49,885 nt of DNA from Phycisphaerae bacterium (lineage in GTDB: Bacteria; Planctomycetota; Phycisphaerae; Phycisphaerales; SM1A02). The notes below the pieces were generated by a model. The model was given only the letters and a program-made list of their open reading frames with translations, ran no database searches and was not told the DNA's origin. Where the stretch lies: contig JAEUIU010000070.1 of NCBI GenBank assembly GCA_016795065.1, forward strand, positions 1 to 49,885, in the 5' to 3' direction. Position 1 is the stretch's first letter. Every line of letters begins with the position of its first letter. This document shows positions 8,845-18,300 of this stretch, one piece after another. A program made the position numbers and the translations under genes.

Positions 8845-9510
8845 ATGGCTCGCCCAATCGAATTACTCCTCCTCCGAAACGTCGAGAACCTCGGCATCGT
8901 CGGTGACGTCGTCACCGTGAAGGCCGGCTTCGCCCGCAACTACCTTCTCCCCCACGCTCTCGCCGAGCACCCGACTCCCGAGAAGATCGAGTCGCTGAAG
9001 GACGCCCGAGCGAAGGCTCAGGCGGAACTCTCAGCTCTACGCAAGCGCCGCGAAGAGACCATCGCCAAGCTCCTTGAGCACAAGATCACGCTCGTCCGAA
9101 GCTGCAACGATCAGGGCCTCCTCTACGGCTCGATCACCCAGCGCGACATTGCGGACGCCCTTGTGGCCGAGGGCTTTGCAGTAGACATGCGGGCGGTTCG
9201 CCTCTCGCAGCCCTTCCGTCGCATCGGCTCTTACCACTGCCTCATTCAGTTCGAGCGCGAGCTCAAGGCCGACATCACCATCGACGTCAAGCCGGATCGC
9301 ATGCTTGAATCGATGATCGAGGCCCAGCGTGCTGCCGCTGAGGCGGAAGCCGCGGCTCACGAGAGTGAAGACGAAGCTCCCGCCGCCGATGCGAAGGCCG
9401 AAGGCAAGCCGGAAGGCAAGGGCAAGAAGGGTCCGAAGTCCGACGGCGAGGCCAAGGTCGACAGCAAGACCGAAGGCAAGCCGGGCAAGGGCGCGAAGGC
9501 CAAGGCCTAA
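8845..9510 (+). CDS. rplI: Ribosomal protein bL9 with long charged C-terminal tail
   Basis: A 221-residue protein. Residues 1-150 are a standard bL9: the N-terminal rRNA-binding motif LLLLRNVENLGIVGDVVTVKAGFARNYLLP, the long connecting helix at about 45-75 rich in Lys/Glu/Ala, and the C-terminal domain starting LYGSITQRDIADAL. bL9 normally ends near residue 150. Here a further 65-70 residues follow, made almost only of Ala, Glu, Asp, Lys, Gly and Pro, with repeated EGKP and KGKKG-like pieces. The ATG is supported by AAGGA about 10 nt upstream. It is not next to rpsF, rpsR or dnaB as in many bacteria. A strong terminator follows. Confidence 0.95.
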   Translation: MARPIELLLLRNVENLGIVGDVVTVKAGFARNYLLPHALAEHPTPEKIESLKDARAKAQAELSALRKRREETIAKLLEHKITLVRSCNDQGLLYGSITQRDIADALVAEGFAVDMRAVRLSQPFRRIGSYHCLIQFERELKADITIDVKPDRMLESMIEAQRAAAEAEAAAHESEDEAPAADAKAEGKPEGKGKKGPKSDGEAKVDSKTEGKPGKGAKAKA

Positions 9511-9550
9511 GGAACAGCGGCCCGAACGGTCCACTGACAATCAGACATAC

Positions 9551-9586
9551 GCCAACGCCGTCCACTTGGGCGGCGTTGGCTGTTTG
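9551..9586 (+). terminator. rplI terminator hairpin
   Basis: A perfect 10-bp stem (GCCAACGCCG with CGGCGTTGGC) and a 10-nt loop, followed by TGTTTG, 40 nt after the rplI stop. The T-tract is interrupted but the stem is strong and well placed. Confidence 0.75.
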
Positions 9587-9619
9587 CTGGGTGTTCAAAC
9601 AGCGCCTAGTCCGATCCGA

Positions 9620-9667
9620 TTGGACTCGGCCAGTTGGATTAGGCCAGTTGGACTCGGCCAATTGGAC
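9620..9667. repeat. 14-bp tandem repeat, 3.4 copies
   Basis: Consecutive units at 9620-9633, 9634-9647 and 9648-9661 share the pattern TTGGAYTMGGCCAR, with a partial TTGGAC following. The units differ at only two to three positions. The GGCCA core makes each unit partly self-complementary. It lies in non-coding sequence between convergent genes. Confidence 0.85.
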
Positions 9668-9717
9668 GCAGATGGAACCTCTGGATGACGGGCGGGGGGA
9701 CTCGTGATGAGAGTAGT

Positions 9718-9749
9718 GCCCCGCGCGAGGTCGCCAGCTCGCGCGGGGC
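9718..9749 (-). terminator. Strong hairpin downstream of the HTH/solenoid gene
   Basis: A perfect 12-bp stem, GCCCCGCGCGAG with CTCGCGCGGGGC, and an 8-nt loop. It lies about 90 nt beyond the stop of the minus-strand regulator gene. It has no U-tract, so it could be a terminator or an mRNA-stabilising 3' structure. Confidence 0.45.
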
Positions 9750-9836
9750 GATCGGACTTGGCGATCACATGAGCAACCAAGCCGATTGGGCTTCGAATGG
9801 AAGGAGCTTCCCTTCACGATCAGGTTGACGAGCCAG

Positions 9837-11906
9837 CTACGGCGGCCCCGTCGGGGGTCCCGTCGGGGGTCCTGATCGCGGCAATCGACAGTCTCGTTCC
9901 TTTGGCAACGGCTCGTCCGGCGTTCGTGGCGACTTCTGGGCGCCCTTTCCGCCTCCACGGGTGGACGAACACGCTGCCGGAGCCTGTGAGGATTTGCTTG
10001 GTGGATGTTCGAAGGGTCGAGAGTCAGGAGGCCTCGTCACTCGACCGGCACCCAGCGCAACTGTCGGCATGGCTGAGCTCTGAGAATCGCTCTGTTCCGC
10101 AGAAGCGGGTGCGCCATGAGCGCGGGCCACGGGGCCTCCAGGTGTGATTCGCACCGCAGCGCAGGACATACTCAGTGTGGCTCCCGAAACCGAACTACCT
10201 GCAAGGCCCCGGTCTGATTGCCCTTTCCGCACTGTTGTAGGTCCGAGCGACCCTACGTGATTCGACCTCTTGGACTGAGCTCGCCCGTTGCTTCGCTTTG
10301 GAGTTGGTTCAAGTTGCTGTTCGGGCAGCGCCCCCTCCTCATCCATGAAGAGCCTGGCTGACTCGAGAATGCGCCAGCCTGCCGAACGGAAGGACGGGAA
10401 TCGGCCCATGGTCCCGGCCAACACCCTGACATCCTCTTCGTCGAGAAGCCACTCGGGCTCGTAGCCGGTGGCATCTTCGACTCGTTGCCGGCGAAACCGC
10501 TCCATCGTGAACGCTCGCTCGCGCAACGCCCAATGGTCAAGTCGATCCGCAATCTCAAGCGCCTTGTTGGTACAGACTGCCATCGCCCGATGGAGTTCGT
10601 GCCCGTCCAAGTGTCGCAAGGCCATGTTGCATCCCGCAATCGCCCACCAACCAAAGGACTCGAGCCAATCGCCACCGGGGACGCTCGCCAAGTCCATCAC
10701 TTCTCCAAGCCGTTCAATCACCGCCTGTACCACATCGCTCGGATCGGCCTCACCCACGGCCGCTTCACATTCGAGGATCCCAACCCGGCAGGTGTGTGCA
10801 AGGGCGGCGTACTGCGGGTCGCCGTACTCGTCGGCCAAGCTCTCGTAGGCGTCCCGAGCTGCCACCAGGTCTCGCAAGCCCCGCCGGGCACACTCACGCT
10901 GCTGTCCCGACGGATCATGCGTCATACCGCGGGCGAGCGTTCCTCCTCGAACGAATCGGGCGAAGGCCGCGGTCACTCGGAGAACGCGATTGCCCTCGTG
11001 AAGTTCACGGAACTTCGCCTCTCTCCTCCCATCGACAGCAACCCGTCCGAAGTCCTCGATCGTGTCCACGAGATCGCTGGCCACCGCGCCCGCTTCCACG
11101 AGGTTCCAAAGCGTGAAATGGGCGTGAGCGAGGTTCGCCCGAAGCATCAGGCGCACCTCTGGCGTGATGCGATCCTCGGCAAGTCCTGTTTGTGCTGCCT
11201 CCAATGCCCGAACATACCGGCCTCGCATGTCCCATGCGCCGTTCTCCCGCAAGGCGGCGATCGCGCGTTCCGTGGGTGTCGAGGCGGCATGGCGCATCGC
11301 TCTTGCCAGTCGCAAGAGTTCGTCGGCGCGACCTCCCCGATGTGCTGCCATCGCCTGAACATCCAGGGACTCAAACGAATCCACATCTGAGTCGCACACA
11401 GCGAGGCCTCGCACCTTTCGTTGCCACGACGGAGTGACGGCTACACCCTCATCCGCCCGGTGCAGACGAAGACTGGCCGAGCCCTCGGCCTCGCTTCTCC
11501 GCTGCCCCGGCCCGGTAAGGGGAACGCTCCGTGTGGCGATCGGTATGGACTGCTGATGAGGTGCTGGGGCGAGCCTCTCACGCGGCTCCGCGTCCAAACC
11601 CTTGCCGGGCCCTTCATGTGGATCCCCATCCCGCTCCCTCCCTGATGCCTTCATTCGGCTGATGATCGTCGCTCCGTATTCCTCCCAAACACATTCGACG
11701 ACATCGCGAAGTTCCCACTCCAGCGCGTCCGAAATGCGACGCAAGAAGTCGAGCTTTGCATTCCCCGCAGATGGAACCAGATGACTCGGGTCCCGACCGA
11801 GCCGATCCGCCAATTGCGCACGAGTCCACCCTCGGTACACGCGGGCCAACTCGACGAAACGGTCGAGCCGCGCTTGTTGCGCTGGCCGCATGGACCCACA
11901 TGACAT
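9837..11906 (-). CDS. HTH-domain protein with alpha-solenoid body and disordered tail
   Basis: A 689-residue protein. The start at 'gaagctgatgtcatg' is supported by AAAGGTGG upstream; the open frame continues further but looks non-coding there. Residues about 8-75 form a XRE-like helix-turn-helix (QARLDRFVELARVYRGWTRAQLADRLGRDP... LDFLRRISDALEW), in the order expected for a Cro/CI-type domain. Residues about 190-540 are almost all helical, with repeated amphipathic pairs (LLRLARAMRHAASTPTERAIAAL, TPEVRLMLRANLAHAHFTLWNL and others), TPR-like in style. The last 120 residues are Ser/Pro/Gly/Arg rich and end in GPP repeats. I recognise no named family. By design it resembles HTH-TPR regulators that sense a partner through the solenoid. 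Confidence 0.65.
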   Translation of the reverse strand: MSCGSMRPAQQARLDRFVELARVYRGWTRAQLADRLGRDPSHLVPSAGNAKLDFLRRISDALEWELRDVVECVWEEYGATIISRMKASGRERDGDPHEGPGKGLDAEPRERLAPAPHQQSIPIATRSVPLTGPGQRRSEAEGSASLRLHRADEGVAVTPSWQRKVRGLAVCDSDVDSFESLDVQAMAAHRGGRADELLRLARAMRHAASTPTERAIAALRENGAWDMRGRYVRALEAAQTGLAEDRITPEVRLMLRANLAHAHFTLWNLVEAGAVASDLVDTIEDFGRVAVDGRREAKFRELHEGNRVLRVTAAFARFVRGGTLARGMTHDPSGQQRECARRGLRDLVAARDAYESLADEYGDPQYAALAHTCRVGILECEAAVGEADPSDVVQAVIERLGEVMDLASVPGGDWLESFGWWAIAGCNMALRHLDGHELHRAMAVCTNKALEIADRLDHWALRERAFTMERFRRQRVEDATGYEPEWLLDEEDVRVLAGTMGRFPSFRSAGWRILESARLFMDEEGALPEQQLEPTPKRSNGRAQSKRSNHVGSLGPTTVRKGQSDRGLAGSSVSGATLSMSCAAVRITPGGPVARAHGAPASAEQSDSQSSAMPTVALGAGRVTRPPDSRPFEHPPSKSSQAPAACSSTRGGGKGAQKSPRTPDEPLPKERDCRLPRSGPPTGPPTGPP

Positions 11907-12891
11907 CAGCTTCCACCTTTCTTCAACCGATTCCAGAGGCGCCGAGTACCGGGCCGCTCGAGCTCCTCGCAACGGCTGTGCGGGCGAGCGATCGCCCGAA
12001 TCCGTGACCCCCCATGTCCAGACCGAGGGCGAAACGATCGCGAGCTTTCGCGGCTCTTCCCCTGGACGCCGTCCGCGTCGGGGCTGCACGAGGCCCTCGG
12101 CGTCACCTCGCTGGGGAGCTCCCAAATACACCGTTGCCTCTCGTCGACCCGTCATCATGACTGCATTCCATTTCATGGGCGGACCGATGTGCGTCCTCTC
12201 ACCCACGACGTGCGACGCTGCATCGGACGGCAAACTGTTCCTTCACGGAGACAACACAGACGTCGGAACCGATCCGCGCCTGGCTCCTTCCGCCCACCTG
12301 ACTTCGCGAAACTGCCCTTACCGCGCTCTCTCTCCGATCGACGCGGCCATCCGCGCCACCACGCCTCGCATCCCGCTGAAGCGGGGTTCCTGACATCGCA
12401 TTCTCTTGCTTCGACTCATCGTGACTCGTTCTCCCTTCTCGTCCCATACATCCACGGGACGGACTTCTCACACGCTGTTGGCACCACCTACATCCTCTTA
12501 AGACCCTCTGCGCCCTCGGACGCGTCGAGATACCCAATTGCGTTGTCGTCAAGCGCGAATTCCCAACCTCGCTTCCAGCTTGTCTCGCTGCGTCGGATCT
12601 CATCGACTGGCCTTCCAACACTCATGGGGTTCGCTCCCCGCACTGGTCACCCGGCACCTCATGGGCCGGTGCCGGGTGACAGCGTGAGCGTCACGGCGTC
12701 GATCACGCGTGCCTTCATTCGCGAGGCGACGCCGCCATCTCAAGGAAGATCCGAGATGGCTTTCCATGCGCGCGGTGTCGAAATTTTTCTTGAGATTCCT
12801 TCGATGAGCCGACAGACGGATGCGGTCCCGAGCTACGGAGCGTTCGCTACGATGGCGTCTTGGGACGATCCCGCCTCCCGGGTTCATGACC
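11907..12891. other. About 1 kb with no recognisable gene
   Basis: This gap lies between the divergent HTH regulator and the NrdJ C-terminal-domain gene. Open frames exist on both strands, but their translations have no domain resemblance and no ribosome-binding sites, so none is called. It holds one notable 12-bp-stem hairpin (12646-12680). It could contain regulatory RNA or a decayed gene. Confidence 0.5.
12646..12680. other. Perfect 12-bp inverted repeat (hairpin)
   Basis: GTCACCCGGCAC and GTGCCGGGTGAC are perfect reverse complements separated by 11 nt. No T-tract follows. It sits about 210 bp before the start of the NrdJ-domain gene, in otherwise featureless sequence, so it may be a regulatory or structural-RNA element. 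Confidence 0.5.
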
Positions 12892-13392
12892 ATGTCCGCT
12901 GCATACTCGACCGTGGCCTCCTCACAACCGTCGCTGCCCCCCATCTCGCCGCTAGGCGGTCAATCACACGCTGGCCACTCCGGCGCGACCTCTGGCTCTA
13001 GCCTTCACGCTGGGGCTTGGTCCAACGGGCGACGCGAAGTGCTTCCTGAAACGCGTTCCTCGCGGACCCACAAGTTCGCGATCAGCGGTCACGAGGGCTA
13101 CCTGACCGTCGGCCTCTTCGCCGACGGCCGCCCTGGCGAGATCTTCATCAAGATCAGCAAGGAGGGCTCGACCCTCAGCGGGCTGGTCCAAGGGTTCTGC
13201 CGAGCGTTCAGCCTCTGCCTGCAGCACGGCCTGACCGTTCAAGAGGCGGTGGACCGCTTCCGCGGGATGCGATTTGAACCGATGGGTGTGACGTCCAACC
13301 CGGAGATTCCGGAATGCACGTCGATCCTGGACTACGTGGCCCGCTACCTCGAGCTTGAGTTCGTGAAGAAGCGCCTCTCGCTCGCCCACTGA
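12892..13392 (+). CDS. Stand-alone C-terminal (NrdJb-like/TSCPD) domain of B12-dependent ribonucleotide reductase
   Basis: About 166 residues. From residue about 60 on (THKFAISGHEGYLTVGLFADGRPGEIFIKISKEGSTLSGLVQGF...FRGMRFEPMGVTSNPEIPECTSILDYVARYLELEF) it closely follows the C-terminal region of class II, adenosylcobalamin-dependent NrdJ. There that segment precedes a Cys-rich tail and belongs to an about 900-1200-residue enzyme. Here it is a gene of its own with no catalytic domain upstream and no cysteine tail. Pseudomonas-type split NrdJa/NrdJb is the nearest known precedent. The first 55 residues are Ser/Pro rich and unconserved-looking, so the start (ATG 12886 or 12892) is uncertain. Confidence 0.75.
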   Translation: MSAAYSTVASSQPSLPPISPLGGQSHAGHSGATSGSSLHAGAWSNGRREVLPETRSSRTHKFAISGHEGYLTVGLFADGRPGEIFIKISKEGSTLSGLVQGFCRAFSLCLQHGLTVQEAVDRFRGMRFEPMGVTSNPEIPECTSILDYVARYLELEFVKKRLSLAH

Positions 13393-13410
13393 GCAGCCCA
13401 GCCAGAGCGG

Positions 13411-15243
13411 TCAAGAGTCCGCCGGCGGCGACCCGGCCGCTGACCCAGGCAGATCGTCAAATCGCCAAGACGGCTGTCGATCGCGCTGCAGCGGTTCGTT
13501 GCCCAAGATCATGCGGACAAACTCGACCGGGATGTTGTTCTCCCGCAGAATCGCGTCGTGAAACGCCCGGTCGCTCATCACACCGGGGCGGCCGGGAACG
13601 CCGACGAGCTCGCGGTGCAGGGCCCGAAACTGGAGCCCGCCGATCATGTACGCCACTTGATAGAGCGGGGCGTAGTCACCTGACACCGCCCGACGGACCT
13701 CGCCTTCGGCATTGGCCCGTTCGTGTCCGACCCGCTCGACGAGAAAGTCGACGCACTCCTGCGGGCTCATCTGGCCGAGGTGAAACCGAAGGCTGAAGAT
13801 AATTCGAGCCGCCCGATGGGCACGCCAGAAGAGTGCCCCGATGCGATCCTCGGGCGTCGAGTGGAAGCCAAGATCCCAGAGGTACATCTCCCAGTGAAGG
13901 GCCCAGCCTTCGGTCCAGAAGGGTGTCGCAAAGGGCTCGCGATAGGACTTCCACCGCTCTTGGGCGAACTGCTGAAGGTGATGGCCGGGGATGAGCTCAT
14001 GGAAGACCGTGGCATGGGCGAAATGGATGTTGTTCCCGCGAAGCGCCATGCGCTTCTGTTCGTGGGACATGCCGTCGGTGGGGAACGCGATCGAGATCAC
14101 CTCGCCGCCGGTGAAGAAAGGGGTGACGAGTTGCCGCGCAGGGGACATCATCTCCATGCGCCAGGTCTCGACGGCGAGATCAGGGACGGTAACCAAATCC
14201 CGCTCACGCAAGAACGCGACTGCCGATTCGGCCAGGCCCTTGATGAGGGCCGGCTGCTCGCCTGGCTCGACGTGCCGCGACTTCACGATCTCAAGGGCCT
14301 CCCGCCAGTCGTCGTCGCAGGACAGGTCTATTGCAGCAGCCCGCAACTGATCCTCGCACCACCCGAGCTCTCGCTCGGCAATGGCCAGAAGTTCCTCGGG
14401 GGAATAGGCGATCCACTCGAAGGCGAGGTCCGCAAGGAGGGCGTCTCGCCCGATCGGCGTGCCAACGATCACGTCAGGGTTCGCGGGTGTCTGGCCGACG
14501 CCTTCCTCGCGAAGGAGCCGCTCGAAGGCATCGAAGGCGCTACCCAGCTCCTTCCACGGCGCCTCGGTCCACCACGTAAACGTCGGGTCGTAGCCCTCAC
14601 GGAATCGATACCAGGCGTCGATCTCTCGGCGAAGGCCGCGAAACGCCTGCAGAACCCTGCGGCAGGAGGAAGCGGAAGGCTTCGCGATTGATCCTTCCGT
14701 TGGGGCAGGCGCTCCGGACACGAGCGCTTCTCGCAGCGACTTCTCCGCGTCGCGCGTCGACAGAAGCAATCGTTCAAGGCGATCAGCCACCTCTCTCGCC
14801 GGCATGGCCGGAATGGCGTCGCGCGACTCAACCAGCTCCATGCAGCCCATCGGATCGGGAAGCCACGGGGCAGTTTCGCCCCACCCGGCGGCATCGATGT
14901 CCGCCTGCCGATCGGCCCGGCGGATCAGGTTGCGAAGAAGGAGCCAGTCGATCTTTCCGTCGCGCGAGAGCCGGTCGAAGTCGATGGCGTCAAGCGCCGC
15001 CAGCCAACCTTGGCGAAAGGCCGCGAGTCGCGCGCATCGGCGCGGCGAGTTTGCGATCGGATATCGTCGCTCGATCGCTCCAAGATCGGCGCGGTAGCGA
15101 TCGAGGACCGATACGAGTTCACTGCGCTCACCGTCGACCAAGGCCTGAAGATTCGGCCGGTTCGGGTCACCGTTGTCATCGGTCGTGAGGGTGGCCGACG
15201 GGGCGACCGTGAGAATGCCGGCGAGAAGGAGCGCGAACAGCAT
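13411..15243 (-). CDS. Secreted DUF885 metallopeptidase-like protein
   Basis: A 610-residue protein starting MLFALLLAGILTVAPSA, a clear signal peptide, so the upstream in-frame extension is not used. It follows the DUF885 family: a helical body with a gluzincin-like zinc site HELIPGHHLQQF at about residues 411-422 and the second motif EGWALHWEMYLWDLGF at about 444-459, which supplies the third ligand glutamate. A late segment, YQVAYMIGGLQFRALHRE, is also typical. DUF885 proteins are predicted exported or lipoprotein peptidases of undefined substrate. It is convergent with the NrdJ-domain gene, with an 18-bp gap. It lies downstream of mfd on the same strand, about 80 bp away. Confidence 0.88.
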   Translation of the reverse strand: MLFALLLAGILTVAPSATLTTDDNGDPNRPNLQALVDGERSELVSVLDRYRADLGAIERRYPIANSPRRCARLAAFRQGWLAALDAIDFDRLSRDGKIDWLLLRNLIRRADRQADIDAAGWGETAPWLPDPMGCMELVESRDAIPAMPAREVADRLERLLLSTRDAEKSLREALVSGAPAPTEGSIAKPSASSCRRVLQAFRGLRREIDAWYRFREGYDPTFTWWTEAPWKELGSAFDAFERLLREEGVGQTPANPDVIVGTPIGRDALLADLAFEWIAYSPEELLAIAERELGWCEDQLRAAAIDLSCDDDWREALEIVKSRHVEPGEQPALIKGLAESAVAFLRERDLVTVPDLAVETWRMEMMSPARQLVTPFFTGGEVISIAFPTDGMSHEQKRMALRGNNIHFAHATVFHELIPGHHLQQFAQERWKSYREPFATPFWTEGWALHWEMYLWDLGFHSTPEDRIGALFWRAHRAARIIFSLRFHLGQMSPQECVDFLVERVGHERANAEGEVRRAVSGDYAPLYQVAYMIGGLQFRALHRELVGVPGRPGVMSDRAFHDAILRENNIPVEFVRMILGNEPLQRDRQPSWRFDDLPGSAAGSPPADS

Positions 15244-15324
15244 GCGGTGAGTGTACAGAGCGCGCCCCCGCGCCTCGGCGAGACGCCTCCCTCCCCGTGG
15301 CACCACGTCGGCACCACCGCGCCA

Positions 15325-18300
15325 TCAGACCGTAGCGCCACGGGCAAGCCGTCGGCGCAGCACCAGCATGAGTGACTTCGGCTCGAGGAACGCCGGCGGC
15401 GGCCGCAGGTAGACCTCGGTCAGCCCATCGCCGTCCGCCTGACCGACGAGCCGCACCGAGCCCTGCACGCCGACAAGGGCCGTCTCAAGGTCGCGGGGCC
15501 GGCTGGTCCGGAAGATGACGTCGGCATCGCGGCGGGTCACGCTTCGGATCCCCAGGGACGTCGCCATCAGCCGCACTTCCGCAAGTTCAATCAGCGTCTT
15601 CACGCTCGCCGGCGGCTCGCCGTAGGCGCTGGTGATGTCCTGGACCACCTTGCCCAGCGCCTCAAGCGAATCGGCCTGACCGATTCGGCGATAGGCCTCC
15701 ATGCGACGGCCATCGCTTGGGATGTAGCCGCGCGGGATCGCGCCACCGACACCAATGTCGATCGCGGTGTCGATCGGCGAAAGCCGCTTCTGGCTCTTCA
15801 GCTCACCGACCGCCTGCTCCAACAGTTGGCAGTACATCTCGTAACCGACCGCGGCGATGTGCCCAGACTGCTCCGCACCTAACAGGTTGCCCGCCCCGCG
15901 GATCTCCAGGTCGCGCATCGCGATCTTAAAACCGGCCCCGAGCATCGAATAGTCCTCGATCGCCTTCAGCCGCTTCATGGCCTCCTCGGTGATCGTCTTC
16001 TGCTCGGGCAGGAGCATGTAACAGTACGCCCGGTGCTTCCAGCGACCGACCCGCCCTCGCAACTGGTGCAGCTCGGCGAGGCCGAACATGTGGGCGTTGT
16101 GGATGAACATGGTGTTCGCGGTCGGGATGTCGATCCCGCTCTCGATGATCGTGGTCGAGACGAGGATGTCAGCCTTCCGCCGCATGAAGGTCAGCATGAC
16201 CTCCTCGAGTTCCTTGGGCGACATCTGGCCGTGACCGACCACGATCTGGGCCTTGGGCACGAGCTCCTTGATGCGCAAGGCGATCGAATGGATGTCGTTG
16301 ACCCGGTTGTGCACGAAGAAGATCTGCCCCTCGCGGGCAAGCTCGCGCTCAAGGGCCTGCTTCACGCGATGGGCGTTGAAGGGAATCACCTCGGTGACGA
16401 TCGCCCGGCGATCGAGAGGCGCAGTGGTGAGGCTCGAGATGTCGCGAATCCCAAGCATCGCCATGTGCAGCGTCCGAGGGATCGGCGTCGCGCTGAGGGT
16501 CAGGACATCCGCCGTCAGCCGGAACTCGAGCAGGCGACTCTTGTGCTCGACCCCAAAGCGCTGCTCCTCGTCCACGATGACAAGCCCGAGGTCCTTGAAG
16601 TGGACGTCCTTGGAAAGGAGGCGATGCGTCCCGATGACGACATCAACCTGGCCCTTGGCGAGCCGGTCAAGCGTCTCGCGCTGCTCACCGTCGGTCTTGA
16701 AGCGCGAGAGGCTCTCAATCGAGAAGGGATAGGCGCGGAAGCGGTCCCGGAAAGTGCGCTCATGCTGCTCGGCGAGCACCGTGGTCGGAACGAGTACCGC
16801 AACCTGCTTGCCGAACTCGACCGCCTTGAACGCGGCCCGGATCGCGACCTCGGTCTTGCCGAACCCGACGTCGCCGCAGATCAGGCGGTCCATCGGCCGC
16901 TCGCTGGTCATGTCCCGCTTCGTCGCCTCGATCGCGGAGAGCTGGTCCTCGGTCTCCTCGTAGGGAAACTCCGCTTCGAATTCCTTTTGCCAAGCGGTGT
17001 CGGCCGGATAGCGGATGCCTGACGTCGCCTCGCGGGCCGCCTGCACGCGTAACAGTTCGCCCGCGAGGTCCTTGACCGCCTCCCGGACCTGCTCTCGCGC
17101 GTTGCGCCAGCGCTTGCCGCCTAGCGTCGACAGCGTCGGCTTCGCCCCGCCCGCGCCGATGTACTTCTGAACGAGCTCGATCTTCGAGGCCGGCACGTGC
17201 AGGCGCGTGCCTCCGTCGAACTCGAGGGTGAGGAACTCATCCTCGGCGCTGGCCCGCTCGATTCCCTTCTCTCGCGCGGTCGGCGTCAGCTTGAGCTGGG
17301 CGAGCGTCTGGAGGCCGACAAAGCGGGCGATGCCGTGGTCGCGATGGACCACGTAGTCACCGGGATCGAAGGTGACGAACGCCTCGCGGGCCCTTCCGCC
17401 ACGCAGGCCCTTCGCGGCCCGACGGCGCATGCCGTAGCGGTGGAGCACCTCGCTCTGCGGGACGAAGGCCAGGGCCGGCGTGCCGGGCGGCGAGCCCTCG
17501 CCTCCCCACAGGAAGCCACGATGCAGATGGGCCTCGATCACGCCGGCCCGGGCGGCTTTGGCGTGCTCGGCTAACAGTTCGCCCGTGCGCTGGAGTTCAC
17601 CCGGCGTGTCGCAGTAGATGGCGATGTCGTGGCGGCTGCCGAGATAGGCCAGTTCAATGAAGGCTTCCTTCACCTCGTCATGAAAGACCGGCAGCGTCGA
17701 GACCGGCAATTCCACCAGCCGACCGGAGATGCTGGTCGCGCTGAACTGGTTGATCTGGACCATCGCACGCGAGGCGGCGGTGAGTGACTGGAGAACGCGC
17801 GGCGGTCCGTCGATGCCGCGGCTGTCGTGGACCCGTTCGAAGTAGCCGCGCCCCTGCTCGACGATCTCAGCCAGCTCGGCGAGGACCGTCACCGTGCCTT
17901 TGGGCAGGAGTTCGGCGACCGAGCGCGTGCCGACATCGCTCTGGATCGCATCGAGCGAAGCGCTCACCAGTTCGGCGTGGCGGATCGAACGGTCGCTCGC
18001 CTGCGTGGCGAGATCGACCTCGAAGATGCGCTCGATCTCGTCGCCGAAGAGATCCAGCCGGATGGCGGTTTCCGCCCCCGGCGCGAAGATGTCGACGATC
18101 CCGCCGCGCAAGGCAAACTCGCCGGGACTCTCGATCGCCTCGACCCGCTTGTAACCGCCCGCGTCGAGCCAGGCGGCAAGCTCGCGCGAGTCCACGCGCT
18201 GTCCGACCCGCAGCGTGCGCAGCACCGTCGCAAGGCGCTTGGCGTCCGGCACGCGTTGCATGAGGGCCGGCATCGGAGCGACGATCACATCGGGCAACCG

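Larger units (their letters stand above)
9511..9836. other. Intergenic region with terminators and a short tandem repeat
   Basis: About 325 bp between convergent rplI and the regulator gene. It holds the rplI terminator, a 14-bp tandem repeat and a 12-bp-stem hairpin, all listed separately. No coding signal was seen. Confidence 0.6.

Noticed and set aside
12189..13001. 270-codon plus-strand open frame in the large gap
   Set aside because: No ribosome-binding site, odd composition and no domain; it overlaps the better-supported NrdJ-domain gene in another frame.
16033..17022. 329-codon plus-strand open frame inside mfd
   Set aside because: Antisense shadow of the helicase domain of mfd.
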